From Sedimentimonas flavescens (GTDB lineage Bacteria; Pseudomonadota; Alphaproteobacteria; Rhodobacterales; Rhodobacteraceae), in the NCBI RefSeq assembly GCF_019264375.1, contig NZ_JAHVAI010000003.1, forward strand, positions 1-64,000: a stretch of DNA of 64,000 bases, read 5' to 3'. The notes beneath the pieces were generated by a model. It was not told where the DNA came from. It searched no databases and saw nothing but the letters and a program-made list of their open reading frames with translations. This document shows positions 35,041 through 41,063 of this stretch, piece by piece (the first letter of the stretch is position 1; every line of letters starts with the position of its first letter). The position numbers and the translations under genes are program-made.

Positions 35041-36513
35041 TCACTCGGCAGTTTCGGGCAGACGGTATTTCTCGTCCGAGGCGGTGGGGCGGTCAGCAGC
35101 CCAGGCGGGGGTCTCGGGGTCCATTCCGGGCCAGGGATGCCGGGCATAGGGATACGAGATCCGATACCAGGCGCGCCCGCCGTGGCAGCCGTAGCAGGTG
35201 TCCGACGAGACCTCCTGCGCCAGTGCCTCGATATTGGCGGCGTTGAGGTAGCTCACGTTGTGCCGGTTGGTGCGGAACAACTCGTTATGGCAGCTCAGGC
35301 AGCCATTCGCGGTCGCCGGATCGGTGGGGTCTTCCATATCGCCGCGCACCTCGTGCCACGGACCGCCGAGGCCCATGATCTCGACCGGGTCGGGCATCGC
35401 GCCATGGCAACGCAGACAGGTGGTCTCGGGGTTGACCATCTTGCGGTTGGTGAACTCGGGGCTGGCCGAGGCGCTCAAGAAGGGGCGGCCCGGCATCATG
35501 TCGGGGCTTTCCTCGCGCGGGTCGTTGCCCTGGTGGCAGAAATTGCACTGCAGGTTCATCACCTCTTGCGCGAAATCGCTTTGCAGGTGGCGCCAGTGCA
35601 GGTCGGCCTGCGGGCCTGTGTAGGTATCCAGCGTCTGATACCAGGCCAGGCTCGTCTCGGCCTGCACCCCGGCGGGGCTTTCCTCGCGCGGCTTGGCATC
35701 GGTGATTTCCTGGTGACACACGAGGCATTCGGCGTTCGAGGTCGTCTCGATGCGCGGCGGGAAATGGATCGGGTGATAGCGCGCCTCGTCGTAGCTGAGG
35801 CCTTCGACCTCGGCCTCAAGGGCCGCAACACGCGCGGCGATCTCGGCCTGCTGCTCGGCGCTCGGCGCGGGCGGGTTGGTGAAGGGGGTTTGCGCGATCT
35901 CGGGCGTCTCGGGGGCGGGTGCCTCGGTCGCGGCCGGCGCTTCGGATGACGCCGCATCTGACTGCGCGAAGGGCAGATCGCCCGGCGCGATCGGCGCATC
36001 GCTCTGGGCGGCAAGCCAGGCGATCAGGTTGTGCCGATCAGCGGTTTTGGACAGGCCGGCAAAGGCCATCGAGGTGCCGGGGACCATCTCTTTTGGCTTG
36101 GTCAGATACTGGTCGAGCCGCTCGGGGCTCCAGACCTCATTTGCCTGACCCTGCATGGCCTCGGAATAGGAGAAGCCCGCAGCCGAGGCCACGGGACGCG
36201 CGACGATGTTCCAGAGGTTCGGACCGGTGCGAGCGGCGCCGCCCTGATCCGCCGTATGGCAGGCGGCGCATTTCTTGAAGACCTTGGCGCCAGCCTCGGG
36301 GTCGAGCGCGGCGACCTGAGCCTCGACCGGTGCCGGGTCGGTCGCGGATGCGGTTTGGGACGGCGCGGCCTCGGCCGTCGCCTTCGGCGCGCTGGCCGGT
36401 TCATCAACTGAAATCGAGTAAAGCAAGGCGCCGACGGCATTCAAAGCCACCAGCGACGTGGAACCGAGCAATACGCCGAATGCCAGACCGAGAATGGATT
36501 CGAGTTTCGTCAT
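35041..36513 (-). CDS. Membrane-anchored cytochrome: class I heme domain fused to a pentaheme domain
   Basis: A 490-residue cytochrome. An N-terminal helix (about 7-34) anchors it; a class I cytochrome c domain follows (CAACH at 82-86, Met ligand candidate near 144-149). After a Pro/Ala/Glu linker (170-230) comes a multiheme domain with CLVCH (263), CNFCH (323), CLRCH (366), CLSCH (405) and CYGCH (440), so six heme sites in total. PREESP occurs twice, hinting at internal duplication. It ends 15 bases before the molybdoenzyme start and probably exchanges electrons between it and the respiratory chain (bc1 or cytochrome c), replacing a quinol-oxidising DmsC subunit. Confidence 0.92.
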   Translation of the reverse strand: MTKLESILGLAFGVLLGSTSLVALNAVGALLYSISVDEPASAPKATAEAAPSQTASATDPAPVEAQVAALDPEAGAKVFKKCAACHTADQGGAARTGPNLWNIVARPVASAAGFSYSEAMQGQANEVWSPERLDQYLTKPKEMVPGTSMAFAGLSKTADRHNLIAWLAAQSDAPIAPGDLPFAQSDAASSEAPAATEAPAPETPEIAQTPFTNPPAPSAEQQAEIAARVAALEAEVEGLSYDEARYHPIHFPPRIETTSNAECLVCHQEITDAKPREESPAGVQAETSLAWYQTLDTYTGPQADLHWRHLQSDFAQEVMNLQCNFCHQGNDPREESPDMMPGRPFLSASASPEFTNRKMVNPETTCLRCHGAMPDPVEIMGLGGPWHEVRGDMEDPTDPATANGCLSCHNELFRTNRHNVSYLNAANIEALAQEVSSDTCYGCHGGRAWYRISYPYARHPWPGMDPETPAWAADRPTASDEKYRLPETAE

Positions 36514-36541
36514 CGCAGGCTATCCGTGCAAGAGGAGGTGC

Positions 36542-36561
36542 GGGAGGCGCGAACGCCTCCC
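36542..36561 (-). terminator. Stem-loop with TTCG loop between the repeat protein and the cytochrome
   Basis: On the minus strand GGGAGGCG-TTCG-CGCCTCCC gives a perfect 8-bp stem with a tetraloop, 20 bases past the repeat-protein stop and 29 bases before the cytochrome start. No U-run follows. It may stabilise the upstream mRNA or partly terminate, so that the Met-rich protein is made in excess over the redox enzymes. Confidence 0.5.
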
Positions 36562-36580
36562 ACGATTGGCAAGGCGTGGG

Positions 36581-37207
36581 TTACTTGGCCATGAACGAGG
36601 TGCAGACCCAGCCGTCACCCATGCCGCTCATGCCCGACATTCCGCTCATACCGGACATGCCACCCATGCCGCTCATGCCTGACATGCCGCCCATACCGGA
36701 CATCCCCGACATTCCGTCCATGCCGCTCATGCCCGACATACCGCCCATACCGGACATTCCGTCCATGCCGCTCATGCCCGACATGCCGCCCATACCGGAC
36801 ATGCCACCCATGCCGCTCATGCCCGACATACCGCCCATACCGGACATTCCGTCCATGCCGCTCATGCCCGACATACCGCCCATACCGGACATACCACCCA
36901 TGCCGCTCATGCCCGACATGCCGCCCATACCGGACATGCCGCCCATACCGGACATTCCCGACATGCCGCTCATGCCTTGCATTGCGGGTGCGTAGGTCCA
37001 CTGCACGCAGACGCCTTCGCCGCCGGCCATACCGCTCATGCCCGACATTCCGCTCATACCGGACATGCCACCCATACCGGACATGCCCGACATGCCGCCC
37101 ATACCGGACATACCGCTCATACCCGACATGCTGTCGGCCAGTGCCACGCCGCCGACGGCGCCAGCGCACAGCAGGATGGCCAGAGCTCCCTTAACCATAG
37201 CTTTCAT
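36581..37207 (-). CDS. Exported Met-Ser-Gly tripeptide-repeat protein
   Basis: A 208-residue protein with a signal peptide (residues 1-24, ending GVALA) and a mature part made almost wholly of Met-x-Gly triplets (x = Ser, Gly or Asp): 12 triplets at 27-62, a spacer GEGVCVQWTYAPA (63-75), 41 triplets at 76-198, and a tail GWVCTSFMAK. More than a quarter of the residues are Met. The spacer and tail share the pattern G-x-G-(W)-V-C followed by an aromatic, so the protein looks like two modules, each a repeat block closed by a Cys motif. Its place in the operon, before the hexaheme cytochrome, suggests a periplasmic Cu/heme-binding, redox-buffering or structural role. No known family is recognised. 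Confidence 0.8.
   Translation of the reverse strand: MKAMVKGALAILLCAGAVGGVALADSMSGMSGMSGMGGMSGMSGMGGMSGMSGMSGMSGMAGGEGVCVQWTYAPAMQGMSGMSGMSGMGGMSGMGGMSGMSGMGGMSGMGGMSGMSGMDGMSGMGGMSGMSGMGGMSGMGGMSGMSGMDGMSGMGGMSGMSGMDGMSGMSGMGGMSGMSGMGGMSGMSGMSGMSGMGDGWVCTSFMAK
36614..36982 (-). repeat. Tandem DNA repeat encoding the long Met-x-Gly block
   Basis: The 369-base stretch codes for 41 Met-x-Gly triplets. A 9-base triplet-group and a larger 45-base unit (encoding MDGMSGMGGMSGMSG or a close variant) recur nearly unchanged, most clearly around 36715-36895. Such near-identical DNA is prone to slipped-strand length change, so repeat number may vary among strains. It is coding sequence and not a CRISPR: there are no unique spacers. 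Confidence 0.85.
37022..37129 (-). repeat. Tandem DNA repeat encoding the short Met-x-Gly block
   Basis: 108 bases encoding 12 Met-x-Gly triplets immediately after the signal peptide. The same codons are used as in the long block, suggesting that both arose by duplication of a single module together with the Cys-containing spacer. Confidence 0.8.
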
Positions 37208-37260
37208 TTCACTCTCCTTGGTGATGGCCGCTCACGGGGTTGCCCGTCAGGGCCTGTTGC

Positions 37261-37276
37261 CCGGGGAACCCCCCGG
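37261..37276 (-). other. Leader stem-loop before the repeat-protein gene
   Basis: CCGGGG-GGTT-CCCCGG (minus strand) forms a 6-bp stem with a 4-base loop between the first gene of the operon and the repeat-protein gene. It may be an mRNA processing or stability element. Confidence 0.3.
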
Positions 37277-37299
37277 ATGGGCAGCGCCGCGCGCCGCTC

Positions 37300-37656
37300 T
37301 CATTCGATGTCGTGCCAGTGCCGCAGGTCGTAAGGCCCGGTCATTCCGGGATGGATGAAGGGGTTGAACCAGGCGCCCTGATCGTCGAGCCATGCGAGGA
37401 TGGTCGGGGGGACCGGGGTCTCGATCCCGTGGATCGCGTTTTCCTGCCAGGCGGCGTCGGGCGTGAATTGCACGATGGCCGGTGCACCCTCGGGGCGCGC
37501 GCTTGATGCGACACCGGCGATAAATCCGGTCGCGTCCTGCGAATGTGCTGCGGGAACCACGGCTATACCGAGGCCTGATGCGAGACCGGTGATCACCAGA
37601 GACCGGATGAGTTGTTTGGGCTTGGTCGATTTCGGGTTGGCCGCAGGACAGGTCAT
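37300..37656 (-). CDS. Small exported protein, first gene of the redox operon
   Basis: A 118-residue protein with a basic N-region (MTCPAANPKSTKPKQLIR), a hydrophobic segment (SLVITGLASGLGIAVVPAAHS) and a probable cleavage after AHS. The mature part is short, rich in Trp, His and Pro, and ends HPGMTGPYDLRHWHDIE, with three His near the C-terminus that could bind metal or heme. A GTG at 37665 is an alternative start; the ATG has AGTGAG upstream. It matches no family I know. It is the promoter-proximal gene under the twin palindromes. Confidence 0.7.
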   Translation of the reverse strand: MTCPAANPKSTKPKQLIRSLVITGLASGLGIAVVPAAHSQDATGFIAGVASSARPEGAPAIVQFTPDAAWQENAIHGIETPVPPTILAWLDDQGAWFNPFIHPGMTGPYDLRHWHDIE

Positions 37657-37796
37657 TGCACTCACTTTCGCTGGGGCCCGGCCTTTGTATTCAGAGGTCC
37701 AGGCTGGCAGCGAGACCTTAGCAAAAGATCATGCGCGAATGAGTATTAAGTCTTTAAATACAGTGTCTTGACTGGCTTGCGTGGGGGATTCTGGGC

Positions 37797-37873
37797 TGCC
37801 AATTTGGCACGCTGCGTCGCGGCATCGCGCGACCCGGCCAAGATAGCGCGGCGCGATCCTGCCAATTTGGCAG
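37797..37873. promoter_or_regulatory. Twin 13-bp palindromes, candidate upstream activator sites of the redox operon
   Basis: TGCCAATTTGGCA occurs twice, at 37797-37809 and 37860-37872; each is a perfect 6-1-6 inverted repeat, and the second extends to 7-1-7. The centres are 63 bp apart, six helical turns, so two dimers would bind on the same face. They lie about 140-215 bases upstream of the first gene of the operon, the usual place for sites of NtrC-family activators. The operon encodes such a regulator as its last signalling gene, which makes it the natural candidate. I could not find a good sigma-54 -24/-12 element downstream. Confidence 0.7.
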
Positions 37874-38051
37874 AAGTCGGGGTGACGGGTTGTCATGCGG
37901 CGCATTGACGCGGGCGGCCTCGTCTTGGCGCTCCGGCGCTCGCATGGCGTGAAATCGCTTTGGAGGCGGTGCGAACCGGCGTGGTTGCGATTCGAAAACG
38001 TTCAGAGAAGCCTAGTGCAGGGGCGAAACCGCGGGGTGCTTTCGGCCCGAA

Positions 38052-38083
38052 AGAAAACCCGCCGCAGAGTGACCTGCGGCGGG
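38052..38083 (-). terminator. Rho-independent terminator of the lipoprotein gene
   Basis: CCCGCCGCAG and CTGCGGCGGG form a perfect 10-bp stem with a 6-base loop, followed on the minus strand by TTTTCTT. It lies about 60 bases after the lipoprotein stop codon. Confidence 0.85.
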
Positions 38084-38141
38084 TGAGCGGCGCGACCGCT
38101 TTGGCGCGCCCCTCGGCGGCACGTCGCCGCCGAGGCCTGAA

Positions 38142-38408
38142 TCAGTTGCAGGGGGCTTCGTAGAGCGCGCCGGTCTGCGGGTTGCGGTAGGTGCACACCT
38201 TGTTGGTGGGCGTCGCGTTGGCGCCGATCGCCGTCCCGATCGCTGCCCCGGCAAGCGTTGCAGCGGTCGAACCCTTGCCGCCGCCAATCTGGCTGCCAAC
38301 AGCTGCACCGGCAAGCGCGCCCGTGGCGGCATTGATCCCTTGGTCGTTGGTGCAACCAGCCACGAACCCGATCAACGCCAACATACCGATATATGCCGTC
38401 TTCCGCAT
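38142..38408 (-). CDS. Glycine-zipper lipoprotein
   Basis: An 88-residue lipoprotein. The signal MRKTAYIGMLALIGFVAGC ends in a lipobox (FVAGC), and a glycine-zipper segment follows (ATGALAGAAVGSQIGGGKG, then AATLAGAAIGTAIGA), as in the 17-kDa surface antigen / SlyB family. The end has two Cys (CTYRNPQTGALYEAPC) that may form a disulfide. The frame extends upstream by 5 codons, but AAGGAAG precedes the ATG at 38408. It is an outer-membrane or periplasmic-face envelope protein with its own terminator. Confidence 0.85.
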   Translation of the reverse strand: MRKTAYIGMLALIGFVAGCTNDQGINAATGALAGAAVGSQIGGGKGSTAATLAGAAIGTAIGANATPTNKVCTYRNPQTGALYEAPCN

Positions 38409-38592
38409 GGTACTTCCTTTCACTCGGTGCCCGATCCGCCCTCGTCGGGGTGGGACACATGATTACTCTCTCCCGCCCGTCTTAGTCGCGAACGGGGTTG
38501 TCCTCAACGAATAGCGCAGGACCGACGCCTCCGATTCACGAAAACACCGAGCCCTGAAGCGATCCGCGTTCGAGGATGCCATGATGACGTCA

Positions 38593-38620
38593 ATCATTTT
38601 GCGACACAATTCACTGTCGC
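38593..38620. promoter_or_regulatory. Copy 1 of a shared motif, with an overlapping inverted repeat
   Basis: ATCATTTTGCGACA at 38593-38606 is repeated exactly at 41040-41053, next to the AraC regulator gene. Here it also overlaps a perfect inverted repeat, GCGACA-caattcac-TGTCGC (38601-38620). It lies about 185 bases upstream of the lipoprotein gene. A regulator site is possible, but one shared 14-mer in 64 kb can also occur by chance. Confidence 0.35.
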
Positions 38621-38638
38621 GCGACCAAAAGGTAAATC

Positions 38639-38670
38639 AAAGCCCCCGGGCAGACAGCACCGGGGGCTTT
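38639..38670. terminator. Terminator of the porin operon
   Basis: AAAGCCCCCGG and CCGGGGGCTTT form a perfect 11-bp stem with a 10-base loop, 34 bases after the stop at 38704 on the minus strand. The flanking A/T pairs supply a short U-tract on either strand, so it may work in both directions. Confidence 0.8.
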
Positions 38671-38703
38671 GCCGTGTTTCTCAAGCGTGATTGCAGTGGT
38701 GGC

Positions 38704-39489
38704 TTATTTCTTGGGAAACACGAATTGGGCCTGGAGGCGCAGGCGCCAGTCCTCGGGGCCGCCAGTGGGCGAGTCTGCCCAGTAGCCGATGCCGCCCATA
38801 AGGTTGACGGGCTTGCCCCCGATCATGACCAGTTTCGAGGCCGAGGCATTGATCGGGATCGACCACTGCTCGCTCTCCCAGTCATAGGTGGCTTCGGTCT
38901 GGAGCGAGTAGCTCCACGCGCTCGCCGTGGTGTAGGAGACGAACGGTTGGATGGTGGTGGCGTTGGTCGGCGTCTTGGGATTGCTTTCCAGATCCCACAG
39001 ATGGTTCGCCAGAGCGCCCACGGTCCACTGCCCGCTCTGTTTCAAGGCGATGCCGGTCACGCCCGCGGCCCAGGTGTCGGAAGACACGTTCGTGCGGGTC
39101 GGGATCCGCACGATCGGACCCACGCCCCAGATCAGGCCGCCTTGATTGGCGGGCGTATACCAGGCGTTCAGCATGATGTCGCCCAGACCGCTCTGCGACG
39201 TGCCGGGGATGACATTCTTTTGCCAGATATAGGGGACAATGGTGCGCGTGACGATCGTCGCGCCATTGTCGAGCGCGAAGGGTACGACAGGCTGAAGATT
39301 CAGCGTCTTGCGCGTGCCGTCGCCATTCAGGCCTAGGTTCTCGTCATAGTTGAACTGCAGTGGCACAGAGATGATGGCGGCGATCGGGTTAGCAAGCTCT
39401 TGCGCCAGATCCGAGGTTTCATCCGCCTGCGCGGTCATCGGGATCAGGGGCGTCAGCGCGATTGCGGCCGCCCGGATAAACGATTTCAT
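38704..39489 (-). CDS. Outer-membrane channel-like protein
   Basis: A 261-residue protein with a signal peptide (MKSFIRAAAIALTPLIPMTAQA) and a mature part of alternating strands: PIAAIISVPLQFNYDENLG, VVPFALDNG, RTIVPYIW, LGDIMLNAWYTP, and a C-terminal strand LQAQFVFPKK. This pattern is that of the transporter/phenol-degradation outer-membrane barrel group often annotated as neuromedin-U-like. The frame begins with TTG 6 bases earlier, but the ATG has AAGGAA. It is the third gene of the operon from 40907. The substrate is unknown. Confidence 0.78.
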   Translation of the reverse strand: MKSFIRAAAIALTPLIPMTAQADETSDLAQELANPIAAIISVPLQFNYDENLGLNGDGTRKTLNLQPVVPFALDNGATIVTRTIVPYIWQKNVIPGTSQSGLGDIMLNAWYTPANQGGLIWGVGPIVRIPTRTNVSSDTWAAGVTGIALKQSGQWTVGALANHLWDLESNPKTPTNATTIQPFVSYTTASAWSYSLQTEATYDWESEQWSIPINASASKLVMIGGKPVNLMGGIGYWADSPTGGPEDWRLRLQAQFVFPKK

Positions 39490-39518
39490 GGTCAATTCCT
39501 TTCAGATATCTGCCTGGG

Positions 39519-40139
39519 TTAGCTTGCGGGCACGATGGTCGGGAACTTCCACGATCCGTCGAGGATCTCGGGGCGCGTTTCTTCCTTGCGGCCAAAGGCA
39601 TAGTCCGAACTGAGGTCGAGCGATGCGATGTCGTTCAGCGCCTTGCGCGCGACGGCCAGCCGTTCGGTATCCCAGTCGGGCGCCTCGAACGGGCCGAGGC
39701 CGCCGCCCTCGATCGTGATCTTGTCCTGCGCGGCAAAGGTGCCGGGCTTCACGTCGACGAGCATGTCGCGATCCTGATCGATCAGATGCTTCGACATATA
39801 CCGCCGACCGATCTCGGGCAGGGTGAACTTCAATGGTTTCGACGGGTCAAGGATGACCGAGGAATAAAGCTTGTCCTGGTTGCTGCGGGTGACCGTCTGG
39901 TTTTGGGCGGTCGTAGGTTCGCGCAGATGCACCAGTTGTTCGGCCTGAACGCCCTGCATCTGCATCGAAACGCGGAACATGTGGTCAGTCTCGGCGCGCA
40001 GGAAACTGCCGAGCGTCACCGGAATGACGGCCGCGTCGCCCTGTCCATCTGACGATTGCGCGCGGGCGCCGCCGCCAAGCAGAACGACAGCCAGCGCAAC
40101 ACCAAGCGCCAGTTTCGAGAGTCGGGTGAAAACGTGCAG
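39519..40139 (-). CDS. DUF1254/DUF1214-type exported protein with apparent CTG start
   Basis: The family domain reads NQDKLYSSVILDPSKPLKFT, then GRRYMSKHLIDQDRDM, as in DUF1254 proteins. The first ordinary start in frame, a GTG at 40019, would leave the protein without export signal. In the same frame, upstream of it, lies a typical signal peptide (FTRLSKLALGVALAVVLLGG, then GARAQ) with no ATG, GTG or TTG, only CTG at 40139. GGGAG lies 6 bases before this CTG, 10 bases after the stop of the previous gene. I therefore place the start at CTG 40139 (206 residues). A sequencing error is the alternative. Confidence 0.72.
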   Translation of the reverse strand: MHVFTRLSKLALGVALAVVLLGGGARAQSSDGQGDAAVIPVTLGSFLRAETDHMFRVSMQMQGVQAEQLVHLREPTTAQNQTVTRSNQDKLYSSVILDPSKPLKFTLPEIGRRYMSKHLIDQDRDMLVDVKPGTFAAQDKITIEGGGLGPFEAPDWDTERLAVARKALNDIASLDLSSDYAFGRKEETRPEILDGSWKFPTIVPAS

Positions 40140-40154
40140 CGTGCTCTCCCGTCC

Positions 40155-40907
40155 TTAGAAGCGGAAAGTAGCGCCGAGAACCGGGCCGGACTGTTCGACA
40201 TCGAACAGAACACCGCCCTTGTCGTAATCGACCTCCATGTGGCGCCATCCCATCGACACGCCGAAGCTGTCAGAGACCGAGTAGGTAGCGCCGGCAAGCA
40301 CCGACCATTCGCTATCGGCCCCGACGCCAAAGCCGCCGACCTCAAGCGCGCCGAACAGCGTCCAGCGATCATCCGCCCGATAGCGCCCGGCAACACCGAT
40401 CAGCGGATTGACCCACGAGGCTTTCTCGGTCTGGCTGGTGGTGCCGCCGTTCACGCCGTGCAGCTTGAAGCTGTTGCTCAGCCACCAGGCGCGGGCACCG
40501 ACATAGGCGTCAAGGTGCCCCTTGGGCGAGCTTGCAACCGTGCGACCGGCCGCCAGCGCGAAGGTCGTCGTTTTGCTCCGGATCCCGATGCTGTCGAACA
40601 CGACCCCGCCGAGCGCCTCGGTTGTCGAGGTTTTGACATAGGTGGAGTCGAGGTAGAACACCCAAGGATCGTTGCGCGCGCTTGCCATGAACATCCCGGC
40701 GAAATCGAGATCGTCAAGGATATCGCGGAAGGGGATGTCCACCTCGGTTGGCGGTAGCCCCGCGACAGTTCCGACATTCCCCTTGAGGCCTGACATCCAT
40801 GCGTAGGGCGTTGCCTGCCACTGCCAGTCCGATGCCGACTGGGCATTTGCGGCGCCAGCGACAGAAACTGCTGAAATTGTCAGATAAAAAATGAATGATG
40901 ACCGCAT
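40155..40907 (-). CDS. Outer-membrane beta-barrel protein, paralogue of the 25501 gene
   Basis: A 250-residue protein with a signal peptide (MRSSFIFYLTISAVSVAGAANAQ), then PYAWMSGLKGNVGTVAGLPP, repeated amphipathic strands and a terminal Phe (GATFRF). It aligns along its length with the 25501-26295 product, including PPxE/DID..F.EIL..LD and DVEQ.G near the end. GGAGGA precedes the ATG; the longer open frame upstream is only the shadow of the AraC gene. It is the first gene of a three-gene operon with the DUF1254-like and channel-like proteins, divergent from the AraC regulator that probably controls it. Confidence 0.82.
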   Translation of the reverse strand: MRSSFIFYLTISAVSVAGAANAQSASDWQWQATPYAWMSGLKGNVGTVAGLPPTEVDIPFRDILDDLDFAGMFMASARNDPWVFYLDSTYVKTSTTEALGGVVFDSIGIRSKTTTFALAAGRTVASSPKGHLDAYVGARAWWLSNSFKLHGVNGGTTSQTEKASWVNPLIGVAGRYRADDRWTLFGALEVGGFGVGADSEWSVLAGATYSVSDSFGVSMGWRHMEVDYDKGGVLFDVEQSGPVLGATFRF

Positions 40908-41039
40908 GGAGTCCTCCAAATTTCTACGGGAATGCAGAGCGCTGCGCGCGGAGACAATCGGGGCACCCTGATCTCGCTGCGTCACGGGTTTATTGCCGCC
41001 CATCCGCCTTCCTGCGCGAATTTTGGCATGGCGTCGGTG

Positions 41040-41053
41040 ATCATTTTGCGACA
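41040..41053. promoter_or_regulatory. Copy 2 of the shared motif, between the barrel operon and araC-like gene
   Basis: ATCATTTTGCGACA is identical to 38593-38606, and the next six bases match in four places. It lies 133 bases upstream of the barrel gene and 11 bases before the preferred start of the AraC-type gene. If it is an operator, the AraC start at 41064 is favoured over 41028, which would place the site inside the coding region. Confidence 0.4.
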
Positions 41054-41063
41054 AACTTCGCGC

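Noticed and set aside
36330-36995. 221-codon Pro/Met-rich frame opposite the Met-x-Gly protein
   Set aside because: It is the complement of the repeat DNA and gives a repetitive product, with no signal peptide. The minus-strand gene has a signal peptide, ribosome site and operon position.
36614-37129. CRISPR-like or minisatellite array
   Set aside because: The repeats have no unique spacers and keep one reading frame throughout; they encode a protein repeat.
37656-37780. Sigma-54 promoter in front of the redox operon
   Set aside because: I looked for a -24 GG and a -12 GC 10 bases apart. The best sites (for example TGGACC...ATACA on the minus strand) miss the essential GC or have the wrong spacing, and the regulator lacks GAFTGA.
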